Below are positions 30,329-40,572 of a DNA stretch of 64,000 nt, piece after piece. Position 1 is the stretch's first letter. Each line of letters opens with the position of its first letter. The position numbers and the translations under genes are program-made. The stretch is taken from contig NZ_BMTD01000001.1 in the NCBI RefSeq assembly GCF_014649495.1, positions 558,001 to 622,000 on the forward strand, written 5' to 3'. Under the pieces are notes generated by a model, which did no database searches, was not told the DNA's origin, and saw only the letters and a program-made list of their open reading frames with translations. This DNA comes from Streptomyces filipinensis. Its GTDB lineage: Bacteria; Actinomycetota; Actinomycetes; Streptomycetales; Streptomycetaceae.

Positions 30329-31399
30329 CTACAGCGTCCGCACCCCGACCTGTTCCCACGCCTTCTGCACGGCCTGGAGTTCGTCGCCGGCGCCGTACCG
30401 CTGCCGGGCCGCCTGCACCGTCAGCGTGGCGAAGTCGGCGAACCTCGCCTCCTGTTCCAGCTCGCCGCCGGTGAGCACGTCGTACCAGATCTGCCCCGCC
30501 TTCTCCCAGGCGCGCCCGCCGATGGCCGTGGCGACCAGGTAGAAGGCGTGGTTGGGGATGCCGGAGTTGATGTGCACGCCGCCGTTGTCGCTGCCGGTGC
30601 GGACGTAGTGGTCCATCGTCGCCGGCTGCGGGTCCTTGCCCAGGTTCGGGTCGTCGTACGCCGTGCCCGGGGCCTTCATGGAGCGCAGCGCCGTGCCGTG
30701 GACGCTCGGGGCGAGCAGGCCGGCGCCGACCAGCCAGTCGGCCTCGGCGGCGGTCTGGCCGAGCGTGTACTGCTTGATCAGCGAGCCGAAGACGTCCGAG
30801 AGGGACTCGTTGAGCGCGCCGGACTGACCGAAGTAGGTGAGGTTGGCGGTGTGCTGGGTGACGCCGTGGGTCAGCTCGTGGCCGATGACGTCGACCGGGA
30901 TGGTGAAGTCGAGGAAGACCTCGCCGTCGCCGTCGCCGAACACCATCTGCTCGCCGTTCCAGAAGGCGTTGTCGTAGTTCTCGCCGAAGTGGACCGTGGC
31001 GTCCAGCGGCAGCCCGTCGCCGTCGATGGAGTGCCGGCCGTACGCCTTCAGGTACAGCTCGAAGGTGGCGCCGAGGCCGGCGTAGGCGCGGTTGACGGTG
31101 GCGTCGGAGCCCGGGTCGGAGCCCTCCGCGCGGACCTGGTCGCCGGGCAGGTCCTGGGTGTGGTGGGCGTCGTAGATCGTGCGGTGCGGCTGGTCGGCCG
31201 CGGCCCCCGCGGGCGCGGCGACGGAGGGCGCGCCGATCACCGTGGTCAGGCGGCGCTTGGTGCGCTGGTAGGCGTCGTGCTCCAGGGACCGGCGGGCCGG
31301 GCCGGAGAGCGCGGGGTCCTCGGCTCGGGCGAGCTGGTCGAGGACGTGCGGCGGCACGATCGTGCAGAAGACGGGCTCGAAGCCCCCGTGGGTCGTCAT
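30329..31399 (-). CDS. Protealysin-like M4 neutral metalloprotease
   Basis: Thermolysin-family zinc protease of 356 residues. Zinc ligands and the catalytic Glu are in H-E-L-T-H (His174, Glu175, His178) with Glu198 in G-A-L-N-E-S, and the C-terminal H-I-N-S-G-I-P-N-H-A-F motif supplies the catalytic His. There is no signal peptide; instead the N-terminus has F-C-T-I-V-P-P-H-V-L-D-Q-L-A, the short protealysin-type propeptide. This, plus the adjacent emfourin gene, argues for a protease held intracellularly or released by a non-Sec route. An ATG at 31411 is an alternative start. Confidence 0.93.
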   Translation of the reverse strand: MTTHGGFEPVFCTIVPPHVLDQLARAEDPALSGPARRSLEHDAYQRTKRRLTTVIGAPSVAAPAGAAADQPHRTIYDAHHTQDLPGDQVRAEGSDPGSDATVNRAYAGLGATFELYLKAYGRHSIDGDGLPLDATVHFGENYDNAFWNGEQMVFGDGDGEVFLDFTIPVDVIGHELTHGVTQHTANLTYFGQSGALNESLSDVFGSLIKQYTLGQTAAEADWLVGAGLLAPSVHGTALRSMKAPGTAYDDPNLGKDPQPATMDHYVRTGSDNGGVHINSGIPNHAFYLVATAIGGRAWEKAGQIWYDVLTGGELEQEARFADFATLTVQAARQRYGAGDELQAVQKAWEQVGVRTL

Positions 31400-31418
31400 G
31401 CCCCGCACCATCGCACTC

Positions 31419-31436
31419 AGTGATACCGATGTCACT
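31419..31436. promoter_or_regulatory. Imperfect inverted repeat upstream of the M4 protease
   Basis: AGTGA (31419-31423) and TCACT (31432-31436) flank 8 bases and extend to 6 of 8 matching positions per arm. It sits just upstream of the protease start codons, where it could be an operator. Confidence 0.25.
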
Positions 31437-31604
31437 AGCTGCCACCATGATTGGTGAAATACCGGGACAGGGAGCGCCACGCTCCGTGATGATGTGATAG
31501 GGGGATGTGGCACAGCGCACTTTTTGTCCCTTTTATGACCCCGGTCCCGCATACTGATACGCGTCCCCCGCGTCCGGGGCGGCTCGGCTAGGCTGCGGAG
31601 CATC

Positions 31605-31633
31605 ATGCGTTTCGGGCTGCTTCTTCTTAGCTG

Positions 31634-31652
<19 letters not shown>
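31605..31652 (+). CDS. leuL: Leucine leader peptide of leuA
   Basis: A 15-codon reading frame, M-R-F-G-L-L-L-L-S-C-R-G-E-G-L, carrying four consecutive Leu codons (CTG CTT CTT CTT), three of them the CTT codon that is rare in this high-GC genome. It ends 90 bp before the leuA start. Ribosome stalling at the Leu run when charged leucyl-tRNA is scarce would alter folding of the hairpin that begins within the leader. Leaders of this type are known ahead of streptomycete leuA. Confidence 0.9.
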
Positions 31653-33464
<1,812 letters not shown>

Positions 33465-33485
33465 CCGGCTCTGACCGGCCCTTTC

Positions 33486-33521
33486 GGTGCCCTGACCGCT
33501 GTGTACGGCGGTCAGGGCACC
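33486..33521 (+). terminator. Rho-independent-type terminator of leuA
   Basis: Perfect 14 bp stem (33486-33499 with 33508-33521; GGTGCCCTGACCGC) and an 8-nt loop, starting 21 nt after the leuA stop and followed by GTCGTTTAT. Confidence 0.85.
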
Positions 33522-33589
33522 GTCGTTTATCGGCCATCGCACCCCCGAGGTCACGGAAAGGTCTCTTACGGGGTACTGACTCAGCCTCC

Positions 33590-33631
33590 GTGATGTGGCT
33601 AACATCACGCCAGCACGGCGATGTTGCCGTG
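33590..33631. promoter_or_regulatory. Two adjacent inverted repeats upstream of terB-like gene
   Basis: First repeat: GTGATGT (33590-33596), 5-nt spacer, ACATCAC (33602-33608). Second repeat: CACGGC (33614-33619), spacer GATGTT, GCCGTG (33626-33631). Both are perfect and lie 19-60 bp ahead of the start codon, so one may be an operator and the other an mRNA hairpin close to the ribosome site. Confidence 0.5.
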
Positions 33632-33649
33632 CGGTTACGGAGGTGCGAC

Positions 33650-34336
33650 GTGCTGCCAGTACGGGGACGAGACGGCCAGGCCCTGCGCTTCCTGGGCACG
33701 CGCACCGCGTGGACACCGATCGGGGACGGCGAGTTCTTCTGCCCCGGCTGCGGAGGCGACCGCAACTACCAGCGGCTCACCGGGCGCCGCCGGCTCACCC
33801 TGCTCGGGGTGCCCCTGCTGCCGCGCGGCACGGCCGGACCGGTCGTGGAGTGTGCCGCCTGCCGCCACCACTACGGCACCGACGTGCTCGACCACCCCAC
33901 CACCCGCCGCTTCTCCGCGATGCTCCGCGACGCCGTGCACACCGTCGCCCTCGCCGTGCTCGCCGCGGGCGGGACCTCCTCCCGCACGGCCCTGGAGACG
34001 GCCGCGACGGCCGTGCGCGCGGCCGGCTTCGACGGCTGCACCGAGGACCAGCTGGCCGCCCTCGTCGACGCCCTCGCCGCCGACACCGGCCGGGTCCTCG
34101 GCGGCGAGTGCGGCACGAGCCTGACCATAGAGCTGCACGAGGCCCTGGACCCGCTCGCCCCGCACCTCGCCCGCGCGGGCCGCGAGTCCCTGCTCCTCCA
34201 GGCCGCCCGTATCGCCCTCGCCGACGGCCCCTACACCCCCGCCGAACGCGACGCCCTCACCACCGTGGGCGCGGCCCTGACCATCTGCGCCGACGACGTC
34301 ACCCGGCTGCTGGCCGCCGCCCGCACACCGTCCTGA
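33650..34336 (+). CDS. TerB-family protein with N-terminal zinc ribbon
   Basis: A 228-residue protein. The N-terminus holds two Cys pairs (F-C-P-G-C-G-G and E-C-A-A-C-R-H-H-Y), a zinc ribbon, and the rest (about 80-225) is a helical TerB/tellurite-resistance-like domain with I-A-L-A-D-G-P-Y-T-P-A-E-R-D-A-L-T-T-V-G. TerB domains bind metals or membranes in stress responses; resistance to tellurite is not implied by one gene. GTG start with GGAGG 6 nt upstream. Two inverted repeats precede it. Confidence 0.82.
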   Translation: MLPVRGRDGQALRFLGTRTAWTPIGDGEFFCPGCGGDRNYQRLTGRRRLTLLGVPLLPRGTAGPVVECAACRHHYGTDVLDHPTTRRFSAMLRDAVHTVALAVLAAGGTSSRTALETAATAVRAAGFDGCTEDQLAALVDALAADTGRVLGGECGTSLTIELHEALDPLAPHLARAGRESLLLQAARIALADGPYTPAERDALTTVGAALTICADDVTRLLAAARTPS

Positions 34337-34529
34337 CCCGCCCGTCCGGACCGCGGGGATCGCCTGAACGGGCGGTTCCCGCGCGGCCCCGGGGGCCGCA
34401 CCGGGCGGATCCGAGGGCCTGCCGTACCGGGGGTTTCCGCCGCCGGGCCCGGCGCCCGTGGTCCGGTATCGCCCATATGAGTATTCCCCGGGGCGAATCG
34501 GGACCGATGGTTCCGGGGACCATGGGTGG

Positions 34530-35705
34530 GTGACACCGAAGAGCCGCACCCTGCTCACCGCCCTCGCGCTCCTCACCTCGCTCACCGCCCGCCCACCCGC
34601 CCACGCCGCCGCCGGCTGCGAGTCCTCACAGCCGTACGTGTCGGGGCAGGGCGGCTACCACACGTACCGCATCCCGGCCACGGTCACGACCGCCGACGGC
34701 GCGGTCCTGGCCTTCGCCGAGGGGCGGCACGCCGGCGCGGGCGACACCGGGGACATCGACGTCGTGCTGCGCCGCTCCACCGACGGCGGCTGCACCTGGG
34801 GCCCGCTGACGGTGGTGGCCGCGGGCCACGGGGACACCCGGGGCAACCCGGCACCCGTCGTGGACCCGCGCACCGGCGCCGTCGTCCTCGTGACCTGCGG
34901 CAACAGCGGCTCGGTGACGGAGGCGCAGATCATGCGCGGCGAGGTCCCGGACGAACGGGGCCGCCGGGTCTTCGTACAGCGCAGCATGGACGACGGCCGC
35001 CACTTCACGGCCCCGGTGGACATCACCGCGCAGGTGCGGCGGCCCGGCTGGCGCTGGTACGCCACCGGCCCCGGTCACGCGGAGGTCCTCACCCGGGGCC
35101 CGCACGCCGGCCGCCTGCTGGTCCCGGCCAACCACTCCGCCGCCCCGCCCCCCGGCTCCTCGGACACCGGCCAGGAACCCAGGTACTACGGCGGTCACGC
35201 CCTCTACAGCGACGACGGCGGCCGCACCTGGCACCTCGGGTTCGTGGACGCCACCTACGACGGCCTGACCAACACCAACGAGACGAGCGCCACCCAACTC
35301 CCCGACGGCCGCCTCTACTTCGCCGCCCGCGACCAGAACGGCAGCGCACCCGGCAACCGCCTCGACAGCTACTCCTCCGACGGCGGCACCACCCTCGACC
35401 GCCCCTACACCGTCCAGCCCACGCTGGGCGACGTCCCCGTGGTCCAGGGCAGCGTGCTCCAACTCCGCCCAGGAGCCCCGCTGGTGTTCTCCGCACCCTC
35501 CGTGCCGACCGCCCGCCGCGCCCTGGCCCTGTGGGGGAGCACGGACGCCGGCCGCACCTTCACCCGGCTGCTCACCCTCTCGGACCGCCCGGCCGCCTAC
35601 TCCGACCTCGTCCAGCTCGGCCACGACACGGTCGGCGTGCTGTACGAGACGGGCACCGCCCACCCCTACGACACCGTGGAGTTCCGCCGGGTGACCCTGC
35701 CCTGA
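34530..35705 (+). CDS. Secreted sialidase/BNR-repeat exo-alpha-sialidase family protein
   Basis: A 391-residue secreted enzyme of the GH33 six-bladed propeller fold. A Sec signal (about 1-26, ending A-H-A-A-A-G) is followed by Y-H-T-Y-R-I-P-A-T-V (the R-I-P arginine triad start). Asp-boxes are S-T-D-G-G-C-T-W, S-D-D-G-G-R-T-W and S-T-D-A-G-R-T-F, with a degenerate S-S-D-G-G-T-T-L between them. The Tyr/Glu pair region near the C-terminus is Y-S-D-L-V and V-L-Y-E-T-G. It should release terminal sialic acids outside the cell. The adjacent convergent operon carries an importer and an aldolase of the NanA/DapA family. The GTG start has a weak ribosome site, so the exact start is uncertain. Confidence 0.87.
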   Translation: MTPKSRTLLTALALLTSLTARPPAHAAAGCESSQPYVSGQGGYHTYRIPATVTTADGAVLAFAEGRHAGAGDTGDIDVVLRRSTDGGCTWGPLTVVAAGHGDTRGNPAPVVDPRTGAVVLVTCGNSGSVTEAQIMRGEVPDERGRRVFVQRSMDDGRHFTAPVDITAQVRRPGWRWYATGPGHAEVLTRGPHAGRLLVPANHSAAPPPGSSDTGQEPRYYGGHALYSDDGGRTWHLGFVDATYDGLTNTNETSATQLPDGRLYFAARDQNGSAPGNRLDSYSSDGGTTLDRPYTVQPTLGDVPVVQGSVLQLRPGAPLVFSAPSVPTARRALALWGSTDAGRTFTRLLTLSDRPAAYSDLVQLGHDTVGVLYETGTAHPYDTVEFRRVTLP

Positions 35706-35719
35706 AGCGCCCCGAAGCG

Positions 35720-36646
35720 TCAGAGGAGCCCCGCCGCGGCCAGGAACTTCCCCACCTTCTCGACCTCCTCCCCGGACAACGGCACCTGCGGCTCGGCCGT
35801 GACCGCACAGTCGATCACCCCCCGCAGATGCAGCGCGGCCTTGAACGCGCCCAGCGCCGAAGAGCTGCCGCCCATCCGCGCCGGATCCCCGGCCGCGACC
35901 ATCCCGAACAGCGCGCACAGCCGCTCCTGCTCGGCCCGCGCCCCGTCCCGGTCGCCGGCGCGGCACATCCGGTACAGCCGGACGTACCCGTGCGGGTCGA
36001 CGTTGGCCAGCCCCGGTACGGCCCCGTCGGCGCCCAGCGCCAGCGCGGCGTCCACGACCAGCTCCGAGCCGGTCAGCACGCTGAACCCGGTGTGCGCACG
36101 GGCCCCGGTGACGACCTCGCGGAAGGCGCCCAGGTCCCCGCTGGAGTCCTTGAGCCCGGCCAGGACCCCGTCGCCCGCCAGCCCCAGCACCAGGTCGGCG
36201 GGAAGCTTGGTGTGCACCGCGGCGGGGATGTCGTAGGCGATGACCGGCACCGCGGACGCGGCGGCGATCCGGCGGTAGTGGTGGACGATCTCCGAGCGGT
36301 GGGTGCGGGCGTAGAACGGGGCGGTCACCACGACGGCCTGCGCGCCGGCCGCCGTCACGGCCCGGACGTGGTCCAGGACACGCGGCGTGGTCATGTCGAT
36401 CGCGCCGGCGAGGACGGGCAGCCGGCCGCCCACATGGCCGACGACCGCCTCCACGACCTGCCTGCGCTGGTGGTCGGTGAGGAACGCGGCCTCGGACGTG
36501 GACCCGAGCAGGAACAGCCCGTGCACCCCGCCGTCCACCAGATGGTCGACCAGTCTGAGCAGCGAGGGGACGTCCACCTCGCGCCGCGGCGTCAGCGGCG
36601 TGCAGACGGGCGGGACGACACCGGTCAGCGGGACGGGGAACGTCAT
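35720..36646 (-). CDS. DapA/NanA-family aldolase (dihydrodipicolinate synthase family)
   Basis: A 308-residue class I aldolase-type TIM barrel. The phosphate loop reads L-L-G-S-T-S-E, catalytic Tyr138 is in A-Y-D-I-P and Schiff-base Lys166 in G-L-K-D-S-S-G-D. The same fold covers N-acetylneuraminate lyase, dihydrodipicolinate synthase and sugar-acid aldolases. The G-S-T-S-E loop (not G-T-T-G-E) and the nearby sialidase favour a sialate or related keto-acid substrate, by context only. It is the last gene of the ABC operon, directly abutting the ATPase gene. Confidence 0.85.
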   Translation of the reverse strand: MTFPVPLTGVVPPVCTPLTPRREVDVPSLLRLVDHLVDGGVHGLFLLGSTSEAAFLTDHQRRQVVEAVVGHVGGRLPVLAGAIDMTTPRVLDHVRAVTAAGAQAVVVTAPFYARTHRSEIVHHYRRIAAASAVPVIAYDIPAAVHTKLPADLVLGLAGDGVLAGLKDSSGDLGAFREVVTGARAHTGFSVLTGSELVVDAALALGADGAVPGLANVDPHGYVRLYRMCRAGDRDGARAEQERLCALFGMVAAGDPARMGGSSSALGAFKAALHLRGVIDCAVTAEPQVPLSGEEVEKVGKFLAAAGLL

Positions 36647-37651
36647 TCAGGGCTCCTGGCGTGCTAGGTCGCGGGTCGGCTGGTCCTCCTCCACAGGATG
36701 GTGACAGCGGTAGCGGTGCCTGGGCCGTGACGCGGCCGAGAAGTCCGGCATCGCCTCGGCGCACAACCCGTCCGCCCGCCAGCAGCGGGTGCGGAACGGG
36801 CAGCCGCTCGGCGGCCGGGTCGCCGAGGGCACCGGCCCGGTCAGCGGGATCGGGTCGACGGGGTCCAGCAGACCGGGGGTGGCCGAGAACAGGGCCCGTG
36901 TGTACGGGTGCCGGGCCGCGTCGGTGACCCGGTCGGCCGGTGCCTCCTCCACGATCCGCCCCAGGTACATGGTGATCACCCGGTCGCTCATCCGCCGTAC
37001 CGTCTGGATGTCGTGCGAGACGAACACCAGGGCCAGGCCGAGGCGTTCCCTCAGGTCCAGCAGGAGGTTCAGGATCTGCGCGCGGACCGACACGTCCAGC
37101 GCGCTGGTCGGCTCGTCGGCGACGACCAGCGCCGGGTCCAGGGCCAGCGCGCGGGCGATGGCGACACGCTGCCGCTGGCCGCCGGAGAGCTGGCCGGGCA
37201 ACGCGTCGGCCAGCGCCCGGGGCAGGCCGACCAGACCCATCAACTCCCTGACCCGGTCCTCCCGTTCGGCCCTGCCGCCGCGCCCGTGGACGTCCAGCGG
37301 GTCGCGCAGGATCCGCCGTACCGTCAGCCGCCGGTTCAGCGCGGTCGACGGGTCCTGGAAGACCATCCCGACGCCCGCGCCCACGGTGGCCCGGCGCTCG
37401 GCCGGTGGCATCGCCCACAGGTCCCGGCCCTGGAACGCCACCGACCCCGCCACCGGCCGCTGGATGCCCACCAGCACCCTGGCCAGCGTGGACTTCCCGC
37501 ACCCCGACTCGCCGACCACGCCGACCGTCTCCCCGGCGGCCACGGTGAGAGCGGCACCGGTCAGGGCGTACACCCGGTCGCGCCGGAACAGTCCGCCACT
37601 GCGGGCCCTGTGCACCACATGGGCGTCCCGGACCTCGACGACGGCGTTCAC
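36647..37651 (-). CDS. Oligopeptide-type ABC transporter ATP-binding protein (DppF/OppF-like)
   Basis: Nucleotide-binding subunit of 334 residues. Walker A G-E-S-G-C-G-K-S-T, Q-loop F-Q-D-P, signature L-S-G-G-Q-R-Q-R and Walker B L-V-V-A-D-E-P-T-S-A-L-D are intact. The C-terminal C-P-F-R-T-R-C and C-H-H-P cluster is the extension typical of OppF/DppF-type subunits. GTG start overlaps the upstream stop by 4 bp. It works with the fused permease-ATPase. Confidence 0.93.
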   Translation of the reverse strand: MNAVVEVRDAHVVHRARSGGLFRRDRVYALTGAALTVAAGETVGVVGESGCGKSTLARVLVGIQRPVAGSVAFQGRDLWAMPPAERRATVGAGVGMVFQDPSTALNRRLTVRRILRDPLDVHGRGGRAEREDRVRELMGLVGLPRALADALPGQLSGGQRQRVAIARALALDPALVVADEPTSALDVSVRAQILNLLLDLRERLGLALVFVSHDIQTVRRMSDRVITMYLGRIVEEAPADRVTDAARHPYTRALFSATPGLLDPVDPIPLTGPVPSATRPPSGCPFRTRCWRADGLCAEAMPDFSAASRPRHRYRCHHPVEEDQPTRDLARQEP

Positions 37652-39612
37652 CGCACCACCTCGTTCTCCACGGGTACCGCGGGGTGATGGCAGGCGGCCG
37701 TGTGGGCGGCCGTACCGGCGAGGACCGGTGCGCTGTCGTGGCACACCCCGGTCGCCAGCGGGCAGCGGTCGGCGAAGCGGCAGCCCGCCGGGAAGTCGGC
37801 CGGGGCCGGTACGACCCCCTTGACCTGCGTCATCCGCTCCTCGGCCGACTCCAGCGACAGCACGCTGCCGAGCAGGCCGCGCGTGTAGTGGTGGGCCGGT
37901 GCCGCCACCACGTCGGCGGTCACCCCGCTCTCCACGATCTGCCCGCCGTACATCACCACCACCCGGTCGGTGACGTCGGCGACCAGCGCCAGATCGTGCG
38001 AGACCAGGACCAGCGCGAAGCCCAGCTCCGCGCGCAGGCGCAGCAGCAGCTCCATCACCTGGGCCTGCACGGTCACGTCCAGCGCGGTCGTCGGCTCGTC
38101 GGCGACGATCAGCCGCGGTTCGCGGGAGAGGGCCATGGCGATGAGCACGCGCTGGCGCTGCCCGCCGGACAGCTCGTGCGGATAGCTGCGCAGGGTGCGG
38201 TCGGGATCCAGGCCGACCAGCTCCATGAGCTCGCGCGGACCGCGCCCGCCGCCGCGCCGGACGAGCTGCCTCAGCTGGGCGCGGATGGTCATCGCCGGGT
38301 TCAGCGAGGACAGGGCGTCCTGGTAGACCATCGCCATCTCGTGGCCGAGCAGCCGGCGCCGGACCCGCGCCGGTTCCGTGAGCAGGTCCCGCTGGCGGAA
38401 CCGCACCTGGCCGCCGATGCGCGCCCCCCGCGGCTGCAGCCCCATGACCGTGAGCGCGGTCAGCGACTTCCCGCAGCCCGACTCGCCCACCAGACCGAGG
38501 ACTTCACCCGGGTACACCTCGAAGCCGACCCCGGCCACGATGTCGACGCCCCCGTGCCGGTCGGGGAAGCCGATGGTGAGGTTCTCCACGGCGAGCACCG
38601 GCTGCCCGCTGCGGTCGGGCAGCGGTCGGGCCCGGGACCGCAGCCGCCGTGCGGCCTGCGCCAGCCCGGGCAGCTCCAGCACCTCGCCGCTGCCGGGCTC
38701 CGGCGCCTCCAGCCGGTCCCGCGGCGCCTCGACCTCCCGCCCGGCCGGTGCCGCCCACGCGTCGGAGACCCCCTCGGAGAGGATGTTCAGCGACAGCACC
38801 GTCAGCAGGATCAGCAGCCCGGGGAAGACGGTCGCCCACCAGCCCCCGGTCAGCACCATGTTCTTGCCGTCGGCGATGACACTGCCCCACGACGGGTCGG
38901 GGGGCCGCACCCCGGCGCCGATGAACGACAGCGACGCCTCGAACACGATCGCCTCGGCGACCTGGACCGTGCAGAAGACGAGCACGGGGGCGGCGCAGTT
39001 GACGGCCACGTGGCGCAGCACGATGTGCGCGGTACGGGCGCCGATGACCCGCTCGGCGGTGACGTAGTCCTCCCCGTACTGATCGAGGACGTTCGCCCGT
39101 ACGACCCGGGCGACGGGCGGCGTGAAGAGAAAGGCGATCGCGCAGATCAGCACGCCGATCCCGCCGCCGAACACGGCGACCAGCACGGCCGCGAGCGCGA
39201 TCCCCGGGAACGCCATCACCACGTCCAGACAGCGCATCAGCGTCTCGTCGACCGCCTTGCGCGAGGTGGCCGCGAGGGCGCCGAGCAGCGCGCCGACGAC
39301 CAGGGCGAGCCCGGTGGCGCCCAGCCCGATCGCCAGCGACCAGCGGGCGCCGTACATCAGCCGGCTCAGGATGTCCCGGCCGAGGCTGTCCTGCCCGAGC
39401 CAGTGCGCGGCGGACGGATGCCCGCTGCCGCCGACCGGGTCCTGCTGGTCCAGCGGGTCGTCCGGGGCGAGGAGCGGAGCCAGTACGGCGACGAGGACGA
39501 CGAGGGCCAGAAAGCAGACGGCGGCCTTCGACGGCAGGGGCAGCCGGCGCCGGCCGTGCAACCGGACGCCGGGCCGGGCCAGCCGCTCGGCGAGGCGCGC
39601 GCGTGTGTTCAT
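37648..39612 (-). CDS. Fused ABC permease and ATP-binding protein (DppC-DppD-like)
   Basis: A 654-residue fusion. The first ~300 residues are a DppC-type permease (six predicted helices; EAA loop around E-R-V-I-G-A-R-T). A ~50-residue linker rich in Glu/Pro/Arg follows. The rest is a DppD-type ATPase with Walker A G-E-S-G-C-G-K-S, signature L-S-G-G-Q-R-Q-R, Walker B L-I-V-A-D-E-P-T-T-A-L-D and the Cys-containing OppD C-terminus. The two halves are in one frame with no sign of a frameshift. Such fusions are known in actinobacteria. Its ATG overlaps the DppB-like stop. Confidence 0.93.
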   Translation of the reverse strand: MNTRARLAERLARPGVRLHGRRRLPLPSKAAVCFLALVVLVAVLAPLLAPDDPLDQQDPVGGSGHPSAAHWLGQDSLGRDILSRLMYGARWSLAIGLGATGLALVVGALLGALAATSRKAVDETLMRCLDVVMAFPGIALAAVLVAVFGGGIGVLICAIAFLFTPPVARVVRANVLDQYGEDYVTAERVIGARTAHIVLRHVAVNCAAPVLVFCTVQVAEAIVFEASLSFIGAGVRPPDPSWGSVIADGKNMVLTGGWWATVFPGLLILLTVLSLNILSEGVSDAWAAPAGREVEAPRDRLEAPEPGSGEVLELPGLAQAARRLRSRARPLPDRSGQPVLAVENLTIGFPDRHGGVDIVAGVGFEVYPGEVLGLVGESGCGKSLTALTVMGLQPRGARIGGQVRFRQRDLLTEPARVRRRLLGHEMAMVYQDALSSLNPAMTIRAQLRQLVRRGGGRGPRELMELVGLDPDRTLRSYPHELSGGQRQRVLIAMALSREPRLIVADEPTTALDVTVQAQVMELLLRLRAELGFALVLVSHDLALVADVTDRVVVMYGGQIVESGVTADVVAAPAHHYTRGLLGSVLSLESAEERMTQVKGVVPAPADFPAGCRFADRCPLATGVCHDSAPVLAGTAAHTAACHHPAVPVENEVVR

Positions 39613-40568
39613 CAGGCCGCCCTCAGACGTGGGTTGACCAGCAGGTACAGGATGTCGATGACGAGGTTCACGACGACGAACCCGGTGGCCGTGGTGAGGA
39701 CGACCCCCTGGACGACGGCCGGATCGCCGTTCTGCACGGCGTCGATCATCAGCTTGCCCATGCCGGGCAGCGAGAAGATCGTCTCGATGACGACGGCTCC
39801 GCCGAGCAGATAGCCGACCCGCAGCCCGAGCACGGTCAGCGGATTGACCAGCGCGTTGCGCAGGACGTTCCGGCCGACGACCACCCACGGCGGCAGCCCG
39901 CTGCCGATCGCGGTCCGCACGTAGTCCTTGTCCAGCTCCTCCACCACCGAGGTCCGCACGATCCGGGTGAGCTGCGCGGCCACCGGCAGCGAGAGCGCGA
40001 AGGCGGGCAGCGCCATGGTCCTCAGCCAGCCGGTGACGGAGTCGGCCGGGTTGATGTAGCCGCCGGTCGGGAACCAGCCCCGGTCCACCGCCAGGTACTG
40101 GATCATCAGCAGCGCCAGCCAGAACCCGGGCGCGGCCACCCCCACCAGCGAGACCACCCGGACGACCTGGTCCGGGAACCGGCCCCGGTACACGGCCGCC
40201 GTGACCCCGCCCGCCAGCGCCAGCACCACCGCGACGGCCAGGCCCAGGAAGGTCAGCTGGAGGGTGAGCGGCAGCGCGGTGGTGACCTGGTCGGCCACCG
40301 GGGCACGGGTCAGGGCGCTGGTGCCGAGGTCGCCGTGGAGCAGAGCGCCGACGAAGTGGACGTACCGCACGGGCAGCGGGTCGAGCAGCCCGTTGCGCGC
40401 CCGGAAGTCGTGCAGCTGCCGCGGGGTCGGGTTGGCGCCCTGGAAGAACGCGGACGCCGGGTCGACGTCCGAGAACCGCATCACCAGGAACACGAACAGC
40501 ACGATCCCGAGCATGAGCGGCACGAGCAGGGCGAGACGGCGCAGCAGGATCCGTACGACGGCCGTCAT
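39612..40568 (-). CDS. Oligopeptide-type ABC permease (DppB-like)
   Basis: Inner-membrane channel subunit of 318 residues with six transmembrane helices. The N-terminal R-I-L-L-R-R-L-A-L-L-V-P-L-M-L-G-I-V helix, the G-D-L-G-T-S-A-L motif after the long periplasmic loop and the EAA loop Y-V-R-T-A-I-G-S-G-L-P are typical of DppB. It starts 4 bp after the solute-binding protein gene. Confidence 0.93.
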   Translation of the reverse strand: MTAVVRILLRRLALLVPLMLGIVLFVFLVMRFSDVDPASAFFQGANPTPRQLHDFRARNGLLDPLPVRYVHFVGALLHGDLGTSALTRAPVADQVTTALPLTLQLTFLGLAVAVVLALAGGVTAAVYRGRFPDQVVRVVSLVGVAAPGFWLALLMIQYLAVDRGWFPTGGYINPADSVTGWLRTMALPAFALSLPVAAQLTRIVRTSVVEELDKDYVRTAIGSGLPPWVVVGRNVLRNALVNPLTVLGLRVGYLLGGAVVIETIFSLPGMGKLMIDAVQNGDPAVVQGVVLTTATGFVVVNLVIDILYLLVNPRLRAA

Positions 40569-40572
40569 GCCG

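Noticed and set aside
28514-31423. Open frame of about 969 residues on the + strand opposite the GH1 and M4 genes
   Set aside because: It is antisense to well-supported enzymes and its translation is low-complexity Val/Gly/Arg.
31501-31570. Promoter hexamers for leuA
   Set aside because: TTGTCC and CATACT are present but 20 bp apart, so I could not assign a convincing -35/-10 pair.
33650-34336. Tellurite resistance operon
   Set aside because: Only one TerB-type gene with a zinc ribbon is present; no TerC, TerD or TerE neighbours.
34522-34533. ATG-GGT-GGG-TGA mini frame just before the sialidase
   Set aside because: Three codons only; likely chance, although it overlaps the GTG start.
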